Positions 1 through 12,780 of a DNA stretch of 64,000 nucleotides are shown in pieces. The stretch is taken from contig QVRM01005424.1 of NCBI GenBank assembly GCA_003439945.1, positions 62,001 to 126,000 on the forward strand, in the 5' to 3' direction. A model generated the notes under the pieces. That model was not told where the DNA came from. It searched no databases and saw only the letters and a list, made by a program, of their open reading frames with translations. This stretch comes from Dermanyssus gallinae. Taxonomy: Eukaryota > Arthropoda > Arachnida > Mesostigmata > Dermanyssidae. Position numbers and translations under genes: made by a program. Within the stretch, counting starts at the first letter, position 1. The number at the start of each line of letters is the position of its first letter.

Positions 1-3000
1 ACAACACGGTAGTTCGTTTATTTATCGCTCTCCTTTCTGGCGCTACTGTCTTCTCTATCTTCGCTTTCGCCTCCACTCACACGGAGCTGGCAGCAAACCT
101 CTATGATTTTAACCTCAATTTCCGTTATATATAGATATATACGCCTAAGGTTCGCTACAAAAATATTAAGTAGAATGGTAAATACTCCAAATAAATTAAA
201 CGCAGTGGTTGCTATGGCTCGATTAATGACTTTGATACCAGCAGAAACAGTAGCTACAGCACAGTGCACGGTGCTGGCAATTAATTCAACTTAAGCTCAA
301 ATTTCCAAAATATCCCATCATCAATCTAAGCTCAAATTTCCAAAATATCCCATCATCAATCTTTCCGCGCGCTTTTGCCAATTTGTTTTCTTTGCTTGTT
401 CTACTCTAACAGACACGTGTCCTTTACGTTTACTGTAGACATTCCCTTTCGCATTTCGTCTCTTTCCGTGCACTTTACTACTGTGAATTCTACACGTTGT
501 AGTAACTTTTTAAATCGGGAGAGTAAGGTTATTTTAGTCACCATAAACAGTTGATATACAAATTTCGTGCAACGCCACTTCGCTATAATGTATATAAAAA
601 AATCGCAGAGTCTAATTACGATTATGTTTTCACTACAAGGTGAATGCAAAATAACTACAATAATTTTCATTCAACTAATTATGTCAGCAAACGGACTAAC
701 ATTACCAAAAACAAGCGTGAAAACGCAATACCAGAAAATAGTGCTTGCCGAGTCCGGTAACTACTAAAATATCTTAGACGATGAGGGAAATGTAACCAAT
801 TAGAGGAACTTGTTTGGTCCAGCATGCAACGCTGTCGTGAATAATATTGCTTTCAATTTTCCTACAGTATAAACTGCCTGACTGAATGTTAAATATCAGC
901 ACACGAACTTTGCATTACAGTATAATATTAACCATACATTGATTTATGGACATAGACTAATTATTTGCATGAATAATCGTTTTAAGATCTGTAAATTCAT
1001 AGTATACGTTGTACAAGCAGTCATTGATGAACTAATATCCAGCTGCATGTTAACTTTTAATATTGCTTGTGCCTACAAAAAAAAGGTTTCTAACAATTAT
1101 GTGCATGTTTGACTTTAAATTATGTAAACATTTTATAAACGGACAACGTAATTGATTTAATTACATATCAAAACGTTTAACTGGTTCAAGTAATGACATG
1201 CAGTTTTTTGTGTCACGGTTCGTTTGCAACTTCTGGGTGCTCACAGAGGACTATTGTTGATAAGATCTCCTCAGGTCACTAAAGTGCTTTACCAGAGGAG
1301 CTCTCTTAATCTACTTCTAGTTAAATTGGGCGGGTTGCACGCATGACTTCCTTATCTCAGACGCCCAAAACGTCAAGCCAGTTTTAGCCTCACTGGCGTC
1401 ACTGACAAATTATCCCCCTTCGTTTAATTCAATGCCTGTAGGTGCCAGCTCGCAAAATGCCTGGTCGACGTTTCCACACGAAAGCAGGCTGGCCAAGCTC
1501 TTTAGGCAAGCACACAGCCTCGGCCATAGACGAATCCATGCTTAAAGCATTCTTGACCATTGTGTGCTGGCTGTACTTAGTACTTAGGTCTAGCGATGAC
1601 GATGGCAAGAAGCCAGTAATTAACCCTAATCCCGGTCAGAACGAGAGCGATATCAACCAACGATTGATATTCATAATGAAAATGTATCACAACTAACTTC
1701 AAACTAGGCTATTGCAATCTTATTAAAAATACAAGTAAATTAAGTACTAGCGAGTTGATTAATATAGAAGCACGTTTGCTTACACCTATAGTTTCTTCAG
1801 CGTTACAATTATAATATTCCTTAAAATTATCAGATACGATTTCGCGTAATGCTCAGCTTATTTGACCAACTGAACTAAAATCTAACAATTACTACATGGC
1901 AAAAACGTGGTGAACAGAGAAACACTTGCAAGCCGAGTTTAACTCACCAGTGGTGATGTGATGCTTCATTCTGCATAGACGCCACGAACCTCGTAGCTTG
2001 ATTCACTTTACGCACAATGAACAATCAAAACGCGAGTATTCAAAACACTGAAACTATGAAGACAATGTTTTAAACTAGAAAAAAACTAATCGCAAATATA
2101 ACTGAACGTTTTCTGGCAACGAATGCGACTCGATCACCCACGATTTTAGCTGATTGAGAAACGAGGCCTAACAACAGCGCTGTCGCCTCATACGCATCGC
2201 TCAGAAAGGTTGACGAAACACTTTCGGTCCGATTTTATGGTCTTTCCGCCTCCTCCCTCTCACCGGTTCAAGAGCTATTGTCTACTGTGGCGCATTTATT
2301 TGAATGCGCCATTCAGGGCCAGCATCTAGATACACTCCCATTAACAAATTGGACTAAACCCAGAACGTTACTAAAACTGAAAACAAATTGACCTCTTTCT
2401 CTTTGTACATACCGTTAGCGGCGGAGATTAAATATAAAATGTGGGAGAATATGAAAAACTTTTCTGCTGCTGTGGCTGCAGTGGCGATCACCTCCAGACA
2501 AGGTGGAGGTTTCATGCGTAAAGGCACCCCAGGGATAAATCACATTTGCAAATGCAGCGTGAGGACAGAACGGCCTTGTGTAGGGGTTAAAATGGCAGAA
2601 ACGACGGTGATTGCATGTCATAGTTATTGACCAGTTAACTAGTAGGACAAATAGGTTTAATTATGCCCAGAACTTCTCGTCTAAGAAACGCTCAATCAGT
2701 CAACGCTGCAATGCCAAAGGGGAATTATATGGAGATACAGGCAGAGAAGCCAAAACCGTTTTTAAAAAAATTGAAGGGTTTGTGGAAGTGGAAAAATTGT
2801 CTGATTTACAATATTAGTACGTCTCTGGTCAAATACAGATATCACAATTACTGAATATTGCTGACCAGATGCTGCGTTGCGGATGACTCATGAAGTAAAC
2901 GATAAAAGTGGAATATAAAAACATGTTACGTGTATGTTTTTTCGTAAAGAATTTAGAGGAGTACGTGAAAGAATAAATCACTTTGCTAAAGTTGCTGCTT

Positions 3001-4600
3001 ATGCAATGGTGGTCGGGGCTCCTGCTCACATAGATTATACCGCATGGACATGCTGGGTAGAATGTCACAGAGCATATTAGAAAAGCAGATGGATGCCCCT
3101 ATGGTGTCCTTATTCTCACAGATGTTGGAATCAGTAAGAGTCAAGACCATTTGCGGAAAAGTAAGAGTCAAGAGCATTTGTGGCCGAATCGCTCGCATGT
3201 AGTGTCATAGCGGAAAATCAACGACAAAATTAACTTACCTTTGCTCAGTGGAATTACGAGAATATGAAATCGTTTATAGTTTTCCTTTCGTCCACTATAA
3301 CTACACAATACGTCACACTAGTACGTACTGTAACCTAGGCCGGAACGAACTATGGCTTTCCTTTGGTATTTGATAAAGTGCCTTTGACACAGACTTCAGG
3401 TCCTGGGAGAGCAAGCGGTGACGTACTATATAACAATACGCTCAATGGAATGGTAGTACTATACGCAGGGGGCAAATGCCTTGTGCTTGCAGAGAGCTCC
3501 ATAACTTATAGTAGCCTGCCACTTAAATGCTTCATTGGGTTGTTGTGCTAATATTAAAGTTAAAGATCCACCACTGAAGATATGTAATGATACTCAGCTA
3601 AGTTTCTCCTTTACGCCAGTTCTAGCTTAGATTTTGAGGTAAACTGCAATTGTTCGATAATTGGTGAAATAAACGAGCTTGTAGTATCCACCACCTTACA
3701 CTAACGACCGGACGGCGACTGTTACGAGTTCCCTAGTTTTTCGCTCAAACAACACACGTTCTCTGCCTGGCTCGCACCAACGACTACTGACTCATTTATT
3801 GGCATACCTTTCTTTATATCACAGATTTGCCTGCGCATGTATTTAGTTTGCCTCGACATTGCCGCCAGCCGACGCTGTATATGCCCGCGTTGTTTAAAAC
3901 TATAAACACCTTAGTTTGAAGTTCCAGAATACGATAAGCAAACTTAGGGTAATGGCTTTATTTTTGCACTAGTTACGGCATATTGCCTCCCCCATTGTGG
4001 AATGTACAAGTGTATGATGCACCATAGCTATACAAACAGTAACATTTTTTCTCTTAAGGCTACTTTTAATAAAGCTGTTTTAACTAGAAATTCTGCTAAC
4101 ATTGTTGTAAGGCATCCATGGAGACTGAGTCGTCCGATGTTTTAGCAGATGAGCTGTGTAGTCTGCTTAATCACATACTCAGTGGAGGAAATGTACCCCA
4201 ATAAATTTACTCTGCTAATCAAGAACAAAAATGGTAACAACGTGGACAATCCAAATTTCTACCGCGGTATCGCGTCGGAACGCACCCTTAAGAAAACTTT
4301 CGCTAAGTTGATTATTTCGAAAGTGTTTTGAACTTGCTCCGGAGTAATTCAGATTTAGGAGGAATCGCGGCACAGGACGCGATCCATGTACGCCAGTCGG
4401 AAGTTGAGCGGATGTTAACCTGAGGGTCACTTGTACGCCGTCTTTATCGGCTGTGTCAGTCTTCGACAAAACTCACCGCCACTTACTAGTCAATTTAGTT
4501 TGACATACTGGGGTAGGTGGTTCTCTCCTACGAGTGCTTTTCGGCTTCTTGGCTGAAGACCGGCTTGAAGTAAACATAAGGGGCGAGGACACTTTGCAGC
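1..4600. other. No gene recognised
   Basis: AT-rich sequence with short random frames. Apart from the 35-bp tandem duplication at 292-361, I see only a loose repeat (GTAAGAGTCAAGA.CATTTG) near 3137-3180. Confidence 0.6.
292..361 (+). repeat. Tandem duplication, 2 x 35 bp
   Basis: TAAGCTCAAATTTCCAAAAT...CAATC repeated exactly twice, starting at 292 and 327. Confidence 0.9.
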
Positions 4601-4634
4601 TGGGTTAAAGCGTAGGGACCCTCAAAGGGATCTT

Positions 4635-4870
4635 CTCAGTTGTCTTTTGTTCTCCTTGCTCATCGCAGACCTAGCCCGCCATGTGAGAGGAGTTTAGAGA
4701 AGCAGTCGTGGTTATGTATGCGGATGACTCACGGAAGTGGCTCACCGAGATCGCGGCGCCATTCACCGAATTGTCGACGTCGTAGAAACTTACCTTTACT
4801 GCAAGGGCCTGCAAATAAATTCGCGACGAAAGCCATTAAGTTTTGCCGTAGGGGGGTGATTGGTTGCAGC
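4635..4870 (+). pseudogene. Decayed LINE reverse transcriptase fragment
   Basis: Across three frames the pieces follow the RT order: LSCLLFSLLIADLARHVRGV (expected LSPLLFN..INDL), then VVMYADDSRKWLTE with the catalytic YADD, then VETYLYCKGLQIN and a KFCRRG. Frameshifts and stops make it non-functional. Only this slice of the domain remains. Confidence 0.7.
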
Positions 4871-4915
4871 AGACTTAATACCATACTGTGGCCAACCGCT
4901 GGAGTTTGTTATCTA

Positions 4916-5180
4916 ATTCCCATATTTGGATCTGAGACTACACTATATAGGAATGACCTTCATCCAGCCGATCTGCAATAGATGTCGGGCAGCTATTGCC
5001 TCTATTCCCATATTTGGGTCTGAATACACTATATAGGAACGACCTTCATCCAGCCCATCTGCAATAGGTGTCGGGCAGCTATGGCCTCTATTCCCATATT
5101 TGGGTGTGAGACTACACTGTATAGGAACGACCTTCATCCAGCCCATCTGCAATAGGTGTCGGGCAGCTATTGCCTCTATT
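4916..5180 (+). repeat. Tandem repeat, three copies of about 87 bp
   Basis: Units begin ATTCCCATATTTGG at 4916, 5004 and 5090 and end near TCGGGCAGCTATTGCCTCT. Periods are 88 and 86, owing to a 2-bp deletion in the second copy. Directly downstream of the decayed RT fragment. Confidence 0.9.
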
Positions 5181-5199
5181 CACTCAGAGGTAAAAGACT

Positions 5200-6400
5200 A
5201 ACGGACGACTGTCTCTGAGTGCAGCAGTGCGTATATTTACGCTTAAGCTTGTGCCAGTGCTAAGCTACAGCCTTGTGTGGGTTCATTTCTGCGCAGCTAG
5301 AAAGATGCTTCACAATATATATGAAGCGTGTTCTTTGCTTGCCGCAGACGGCAAGAAACGGCTTCGTATACCTACTAGAGGGCTGCGGACCGGCAGTGGA
5401 AACAATCAGAGTCAGGTTACTAATTACAGAACCACTTTAGCAATTTTTGTTGTGGTGTCAGAAAAAGTGACCGAGGCCTCGGAAGAGGTAACGCATTTAG
5501 ATGTATATCTCGCCGAGGAGCTTTAGGATGGAATGGCAAGGTACATTGTGCATGGCTATCATCACATGGTATGCTTGACCCAAGGATTTCACCAAGTTAG
5601 CGATCAAGGTCGTTACCGGTCCTGCTCGTAGATATGCGCTAAGTGCTATTCAGCGAGCTGTCAGATACACGAACGGCGGTCTTTGCTCTTATTCGCCTGG
5701 TAGAACGGTCGCTGAAGTGTTCCAATGATACAAATTAATTAATCATTATATAAATTCGTTATCAAATATGACGACTGTATGGCAATAATATGCCGCCTTA
5801 AAATACAAAGTGAATACAGAATAAAAAATACATATGCATTTCTTTAGTTTTGCCAGATATACTAAAAATATGTGTATTTGCATGAAACTCGGAGCACAAC
5901 CTATGACAAAGTCACGTGATTAAAAACAAAGGAATACCGTTATGAAACATGCACAATGTTAACACTCGCACAGGAACGGGCAGACAAGGGCGAACTTTTT
6001 CACAAAATGTCTTTACTTGTTACATTTGTGAAAAGTGTGTCAGTTACGAACAGTTTAAACTCAATTGTGAACGATTAATGTAATTAAATTTGCCCTCAGG
6101 ATGAGATGGTCCCATTAGAAAAGTCGACAGCAGCAAAATACGGCACTGCTTCCTCGGCATACATAGCTCGGACGACGGCTTGACACAGAAATAAATTTCG
6201 CACGGTGCAGTCGATCTTGGCACGAAATGCAACCAGTATTTCCACACCAGTTATTTCGATCATAAAGGCGCTCTTAAGGCAGCAGATTTGTATATTCATT
6301 TATATGCACTCTGCATTTATCCATGTATTATTATTATTACTATTATTTATTTAATATGTCTTAGAGCAATACAGTTGTAAGGTGTGAATGTATATCCTCA
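5200..6400. other. No gene recognised
   Basis: Short frames only. The one at 5227-5526 (99 codons) has no recognisable domain and follows the tandem repeat and RT scrap, so it is treated as chance. Confidence 0.5.
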
Positions 6401-6409
6401 TTATTTTTT

Positions 6410-6449
6410 AATAATAATAATAATAATAAGTATTATTATTATTATTATG

Positions 6450-6515
<66 letters not shown>

Positions 6516-6520
6516 TAGTG
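6410..6520 (+). repeat. (TAA/TTA)n microsatellite
   Basis: (AATAAT)n followed by a long (TTA)n run. It abuts the outer end of the large inverted repeat. Confidence 0.95.
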
Positions 6521-7533
6521 ACATTTGCAGAGCCGAAACAAGTAATAATAATAATAATGGTGAACTAGTTGTCTGCTGTGGCCTTCTGTAGCGTATGTGG
6601 AGCCTCATTGCTGAACCGAATCCTCTCTGTTCGATAATGCTATACTTGTCCCGGATCAAAGCGTCCAAGCCGGAGTGCTGTCAAAGAGGCGGAACACAAC
6701 GTGGTCACTTAGTTGCAATAGCATTGCAGATGGGGGCTCGCGTCATCGCCACACATCACAGATCATTTAGCCTGTTGTTTGTAAAAGCGGGCTCCGGGCC
6801 ACCGGGCGGCCAAAGTATGGGTGGGGGGGTATGTGGGGATATAGGGAGAATATGGAGAAAGAGAGGGTATGGAAGAGGGCTGTGTGGGTCGAGCGAAACG
6901 GAGAACGCGGGGGGTTGCGGGACGGACGCTAAAGTCAACGTCAAGAAGCTGAACGTCGCATACACAATTTGGGGGGGGATGGGGGGCTCGAGGGGCAAAT
7001 GTCGAACGAGAGATGACATTCCGCTGCTGAAAATATGCAATGCGACGCGACGGACAGTCAGCAAGCAGTAGCACCGATGCACCGACGCACGTTGTCGAAG
7101 GCGTAATGATGGCTAATGTAATAGGAGGGGGGGGGGGGTAGTCGTAGGCTGTTTGGATTAGCAGTGTAGCCAGTGTGATGGCCGGCACGATCGAAACAGC
7201 GGCAACGGGGGGCACCGGCGACGGGGGTTGAGCGAGGGTAGCAGCTGGCTGGCCGCTTGCCTCTGGACCACGCTGATGATGTGTGATCTATGTATGTACG
7301 GGTGTTTGTGCATGCGTATGTATGTATCCGGTCAGTGAGTGGCCCTGCAGCGGCGAGGACGACAAACTGCAACATGGCCAATCTCGTGTGCCACGCCATT
7401 CTGCACTCAGGCTCGGTTTGGACGCGGTCTGGACAACGTCAACGGCGTCACTACGGCCCCGCGTACCGCTGTTAGTACAGCTGCTCTGCCATTACTCGTG
7501 CTGATCGGCTATTATTACTACTACTACTACAAA

Positions 7534-7720
7534 GTAAAGTTTTCGGGCTGAGCCTCAGCTAAGATTTAACATCCACGGAACCCGTTTTCACATTGCTTCA
7601 GAGACGGACAACCCCCTTGAATACAAATCGGTGCAACGGTAAGGCTCGAACCCGCGCACCTATCTTGTGTCTCCTTCGGTTATGAGGCGCAGACTTAAGC
7701 CATCACGGCACCGGGCTCGA
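7534..7720 (-). mobile_element. tRNA-derived SINE (family 1) in left arm of inverted repeat
   Basis: Mirror of the SINE at 14071-14254, keeping the B box GGTTCGAG and the 3' hairpin with one compensated change (GGCTGAGCC). It differs from its partner at roughly 20 positions by my hand count, far more than the neighbouring outer arm. Confidence 0.8.
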
Positions 7721-8007
7721 CAATACTACTATTACTGCTTCTGTTGTTGCTGCTGCTGCTGTTGCCGCCGCCACCACTAGGAATTGGACGAAGACCACGA
7801 TTGCTATATGCCACAAATGTTATTCTATAATCATCCTCGACTTGCTTTTGCAAGCTCGTTGCAAGCTATGGCCGAATCGGTAGCGGTTTGACTGCTGCTG
7901 GCAGCAAGCCGCCTGCACCTATTGTTGTTGTTATTGTGTCTACTGATGCTGCTGCTGCTACTGCTGTTTTTGTCTGTGTAATTACAACGTGTTAATTACG
8001 TTGGAGA

Positions 8008-8010
8008 CTT

Positions 8011-8042
<32 letters not shown>

Positions 8043-8050
8043 GCCGTTGC

Positions 8051-8087
<37 letters not shown>

Positions 8088-8140
8088 GCCGTTGTTGCTG
8101 TTGTTGTTGCTGTTGCCGTTGTTGTTGCTGTTGTTGTTGA
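8008..8140 (+). repeat. (TTG)n microsatellite, left inverted-repeat arm
   Basis: Imperfect TTG repeats with CTG/CCG interruptions. The open frames here are repeat artefacts. Confidence 0.9.
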
Positions 8141-9040
8141 TATGCGAGCCTTCGGAAATGTCAATCAGAGATGCACCTCTCTACAAACCAGCAACAGGCC
8201 CGTGTTCCTAACCAGTTACCCCAGCCAGGCTTGGCATTGTATGGCACATTTCTTTATAGACGTACTACGTTGGAGACCTGTTGATTCATCATTGAGCTAG
8301 CGTTGAACTGCGAGCCGATCAAAACGACAACTTGTGTGTGGCCTGCTAAACGAGAGCACAAAGCACGAGAAGCAAGAACGTCAACAAGATGGAAGCTGAG
8401 AAGTCACTGTTAGGATTTGCCTAGTGTTCACCGGTGCTCTTCCCGTTGAGGTCACTATTGATGGTGTTGACGACAATGATGTTGTTGTTGTTGTCGTCGT
8501 CGGCGTGTCGCTAAACAAAGCCGTTCAGGAACGCTTCCGAAGAAACCACAAAAGGAAACCGTTACGACCAAATCTCAGGAACAGGTCGCTGCACGTGAAA
8601 ACAGGTAGGTGATCTCCCTTTCAGGTCAAACATGTGTAGGCTTGTATGTGCATACAAAGGGATCACACTCGAATACCTCGGTACAGTTTGCAAGACGTGT
8701 TCAGGCGCCCTTAGGACGATCTTGTTTGGAAAAAAACCGGGTATATCACTTGCCTGCAACAAATAGCTAATTAAACCTTTATTACTATTACAGCGAGGTC
8801 TTTCATTCTCGGAAGTTTTTCTTGTTCTTGTGTTTCTCTTACTTCTATTTTGCAATAACACATTGACTATGGCGCATATAGCTCGTGCCAACGCAGCAGT
8901 AATCTTGATATGATGGCGAAGCGATGATGGTTTGTGCGTAACCGAGCTTAGAAGAAAATGAAACGGCAATGAGTTGATTTTGATTCTCTATCATAACGCG
9001 GTAGCGCACTAATCGCATGCTGTTCAGCACACCCGATAGT

Positions 9041-12000
9041 GCGAGTGTCAGGTGTTAGGAAACAGATCATAGTTTATTGCGGTATTTTTGCACAGGGTCT
9101 AGTTGAGTACGAAGCGATAGCCACCAAGTGCATCGACAACGCATCTTAAATTTATGATTATCGCGTTGCTTCGACGATCATGCGCGTTGCCTCGACGAAG
9201 TCCTTGATAACGTCAGGTCACTCAGTCTACATACGAGTATATAGCCTAAATGCCATGTGCGGCGTAATGGGACATAACTATATAATCCGCTCAACGGAAG
9301 GTTCTAACCACTATACGATTCGAGTGACATGGCACGGATACAATCACCACATTTGTTTGAGTGTGTTTGTGTGTTTTGAAGTCGATGGTCGATGTGTGAA
9401 GAAGATGGTTGTGGATTTGTGGAGAATGTGATATTGATATTGATACCATGGCGTTGTATGTACCGAAATAGACACAACGTCGCTACAATCACGTACACAC
9501 TACATCGGATTAGTGTAGATTTCGCACAACATCCGATGCATACTGCTACCAATATTGTGGTGGATAAATATGTATATACGAGATCATTTAAACCTTATAA
9601 CCTAATAATCATCTAACGACAACAGCTGACGTTAAAAAGCTAATTCGAGCAGGATCGTACTGAACGAAAAGTGGCGCGTCAGGCTGTTACCGATGAAAAA
9701 GGCTGTTACCGCTGAATGAAGGCTTACAACCCCCCCGCCGAAACATTTCCAGGAAAGAAGTGTGTGTATTTTCAATCACCGTTAACGTCAACGCGGCAGT
9801 ACGGACCTGAGTTCAGTTAACAGGACCGTGTAGCAAAACAGCCAGCCAAGGCCAATTAGAATGCCATGAATTGATCACGAGTGAGACCGTGCCACAGACA
9901 GTATGTTCTTGTCTTGGACCCTCTTTTATGGACCTCGGAGTTGTCGTGTGCGTTAGTAACCAGCACGCAGCACGAATGAATGCCTCAGAGGTTTGACTCG
10001 TTCTAGCTGTTCTATAACACTGGTTCTCGATTGGAAAAAAACGATAGGCTTTATTCTGTCTTATTTACAGTGTGCCCGGCGTCGAACTGTCATCTATTCG
10101 TGATGAGTGGCAAATCAGCTGAACTCCTCTGTGATGACTTGTCCGCACCCGCTGGCGTATTCGACGTACGTATGCAAGAAGTTAAGCTTATAAGCCAAAT
10201 CATCGCCTAAATGAAGAGGACACTGAATAAATATCGTTGGCCGCGTTAAGCATGATATTTTTTGGCGATGGCAGATATTGCCACTGTTCTATTCATAGGG
10301 CTGGTAGCTCGCTTGCATACGAAGCAAAACCTGAAGCAATACTATAGTCGACACTATTTACATACAAGCTTTCTCTCTCTCTCTCACTGTATATGTATCG
10401 CTTACGAGTAAGGTTGATAATCGAATTAATAATACCTGTCTTGACAACGAGCTCTTTATGATGATTAATGTAATAAGTTATGTCTATATGTATATCAAGT
10501 ACATAAATTTTGTTGATGGCGTGCTCGTTCCGTGATATTAGTAGTGGCCTTAACGAGCATTGAGCTGAGCACTTTAGTTGTTAATATTATTTTGCTAATG
10601 CCACTTGTAGCGTGTAGTGTAGAAGTTTGCAATGGTCCGCTATGAACGGGTACCTGTTTGGAATGTGTGCAGTACCCGTTTTCTGTTTTTAGCCTTGCGA
10701 CGATAAGTATATGAACCTAATTAACATGCACCGTATTATTGAGTTATATACTCGCTTTCGCCCGAACGTTTCTGAACCTCGGGAAGCTCGAGAATAGGCA
10801 TTCCGTCATCTCTCCTCAACAGCAGACGCCTGAATGAATTTAAACTTAAGGGGCGTTTTCTTTGTTGTTCGCGGCCATGATTATAGGAACATAATGCGAT
10901 ATTTCCCTTCCCCGAAGTAAAACATGTGAGCACGAGGTTACCTGTAACCATATGTTGGTCTCTAACCGGCTATTTTCTATAAACTAATTTCACCCCTAAG
11001 TCTACGCGGTGCTGTGGGCTTGGTCGACTTTAGAGGACGACCGGTATTGTTAGCAGTAGAGTGCAGTCGATTTATTAATCAATATAATTTTTTTAAAAAG
11101 ATTTTCCGTAAGGCAATTGCCCGTGTACGGTTTTTTCCTGTCATGGCTGATTTTAATCCACTCCGGCATTTACCTTGTGTTAATTGGAAACCACGCAAAC
11201 CAATTTAAGAGTGGCCGGTCTGGGCCTCGAGCCCAGTCCTCCCGAATGCAAGGCAAAAAAGGCTTTGCCACTAAGCCATCTTGCTCGGTATATACTCAAT
11301 AGATCAACCTAATAAAGTATGATACGTAGCTAACAGAAACAAACCACACGCGAAAGCAGGTGTGAGCAAACGCGAATTTATCTCACATAAAATAACACAT
11401 TCTCTAGGGGAATCCCGCTAGCAATTGTGCCACACTAAGATCGGTCAATCGGTCGTCGTCACTGCAGCAAACTGAGTAATAATAACGACGAGACGTTGCC
11501 CTCTGCGAACCATACACAGGGCTGCTGGGTTGTTCCCTTCGATCTCTCATTGTTGCGTTGTAAGGGAAAGTAGAGCCCGTACGCAAAAACTCGAATTCGT
11601 TAATCGCGTTCCGACCTGCGGTCCGACCTGCGTTCCTCCTTCTTCGCAATGTTCTCTTCTATTTCATCAGCCCGTCTTTGCCTGTGACAACAACAACAAC
11701 GTTTCGTTTTTCTTCGTATTCTGCCTCTCGTTTCCATTTTCCACCACACGCGAGTCGCGTTCAAAAATAGCAAAATTGAGGCGGGAACGGTGCTGGCCAG
11801 CAGCGATCCACATGCTGACCGGTTGCAACGGAATATTTTTCTTATTCTTGTTCTTCTTCTTTCAGCCTCTTTTGGAGAGGCCAGCGGCAATTACAAGCGG
11901 GGTGCCATGCGGCATTTCGCACATATCGGGTAGCGCCCGGTAGCGGCGCTCTCGTTAGCGCATACAACAAACGGGCGTACGTAGTTTCCTCATGTTTTCA

Positions 12001-12580
12001 CCTGCTCTGCAAGGACACCCTTCTAAGACTTGGGTCTCCAAACAACGGAGGCGAAGGACATGGCCCTCTGGCCGCTACGCAGATTCGACGTCGGCCCTTA
12101 ATCACATACACAAGCTTGAGGTCATCGGCTAACCTCGTCCTTCTCCCCTTTTGTGTGTTTTGTGCTACAGCTGTTGTCACTAGCTGACAAGCATGGGCAA
12201 ATCGTTCTCCTAATACGGCAATGATATTATTGGGGTTCAGTCTTCAAGAAAAGGAAACTGCGAACTACTAGACAGCGCGGACAGCCGGACAGGATATTGT
12301 AAAACGTTTAGGGCTTAAACTGTGTAGATAGATACAGATCGGCGTGTATTGTACATTGTGTAGCGTGCACTTATCTAACGTTTGCTGTTGTTGTTCGTGC
12401 TGTTGTCGTCGTGTGGAGTAGAACCGAGAGCCCTTCAAATCTTCATTGCGTCTCCGATTGCTCGTCTACTAATGAGGAACCAGTGGATATGCGTATTAAC
12501 GTGTCCGCATCAGCTCTGCCCCGTCTCCCACGGCCCTACGCATACAGAAGGGAAAAACGTTGTGACGATTGTGCGATTGT
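9041..12580. other. Spacer of the large inverted repeat, no gene recognised
   Basis: About 3.5 kb of single-copy-looking sequence flanked by direct copies of GCTGTTCAGCACACCCGATA (9019-9038 and 12581-12600). It contains a tRNA-like SINE on the - strand at 11130-11290 and a short CT run near 10372. Open frames here are short, with no recognisable domain. Confidence 0.5.
11130..11290 (-). mobile_element. tRNA-like SINE, second family
   Basis: On the - strand: CAAGATGGCTTAGTGGCAAA with A box TGGCTTAGTGGC (11267-11278), then GGGCTCGAGGCCC as a degenerate B box (11223-11235), followed by a body with AACACAAGGTAAATGCCGGA. The layout and body resemble arachnid tRNA-derived SINEs from memory. Confidence 0.5.
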
Positions 12581-12600
12581 GCTGTTCAGCACACCCGATA

Positions 12601-12780
12601 TTTTTTTTTTTTTTTTTTTTAATGGTGAGAGGGAAAAATGCGTTTACGCACACCCCGAGCGGGTAGTGTGGGACTCGATGCCGATGTTGTTGGCATAATA
12701 CCCACTAAAAACCTCTCACCTAAATGGCCTCAGGAAGAGGCGAGGAGCTGGAACCATTCTTTAATATTACTTCAACCCCT
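12601..12780 (-). mobile_element. Short poly(A)-tailed retroposon with 13-bp target-site duplication
   Basis: A 180-bp insertion starting with a run of about 20 T (a poly(A) tail on the - strand) and flanked by exact copies of AGCACACCCGATA at 12588-12600 and 12781-12793. On the - strand its 3' region can fold as GTGGG...ATGCC...GGCAT...CCCAC. Structure and duplication length fit LINE-machinery retroposition of a 5'-truncated LINE 3' end or a SINE. Confidence 0.8.

Larger units (their letters stand above)
6523..9018 (+). repeat. Large inverted repeat, left arm
   Basis: Pairs with 12794-15291 in reverse orientation. The outer end starts at AGCCGAAACAAGTAATAATA next to a (TTA)n tract; the inner end is ...GCGCACTAATCGCAT. 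The arm contains a GC-rich segment, a SINE (7534-7720) and (TTG)n runs, all mirrored in the other arm. Seen directly by comparing the strands; for example a 113-codon frame at 7058-7399 (-) is repeated residue for residue at 14397-14738 (+). Confidence 0.95.

Noticed and set aside
4943..5152. 69-codon frame with an internal protein repeat
   Set aside because: It only translates the 87-bp tandem repeat on the - strand.
7058..7399. 113-codon frame repeated identically at 14397-14738
   Set aside because: Identity is explained by the inverted repeat. The sequence has no known domain and simple, biased composition.
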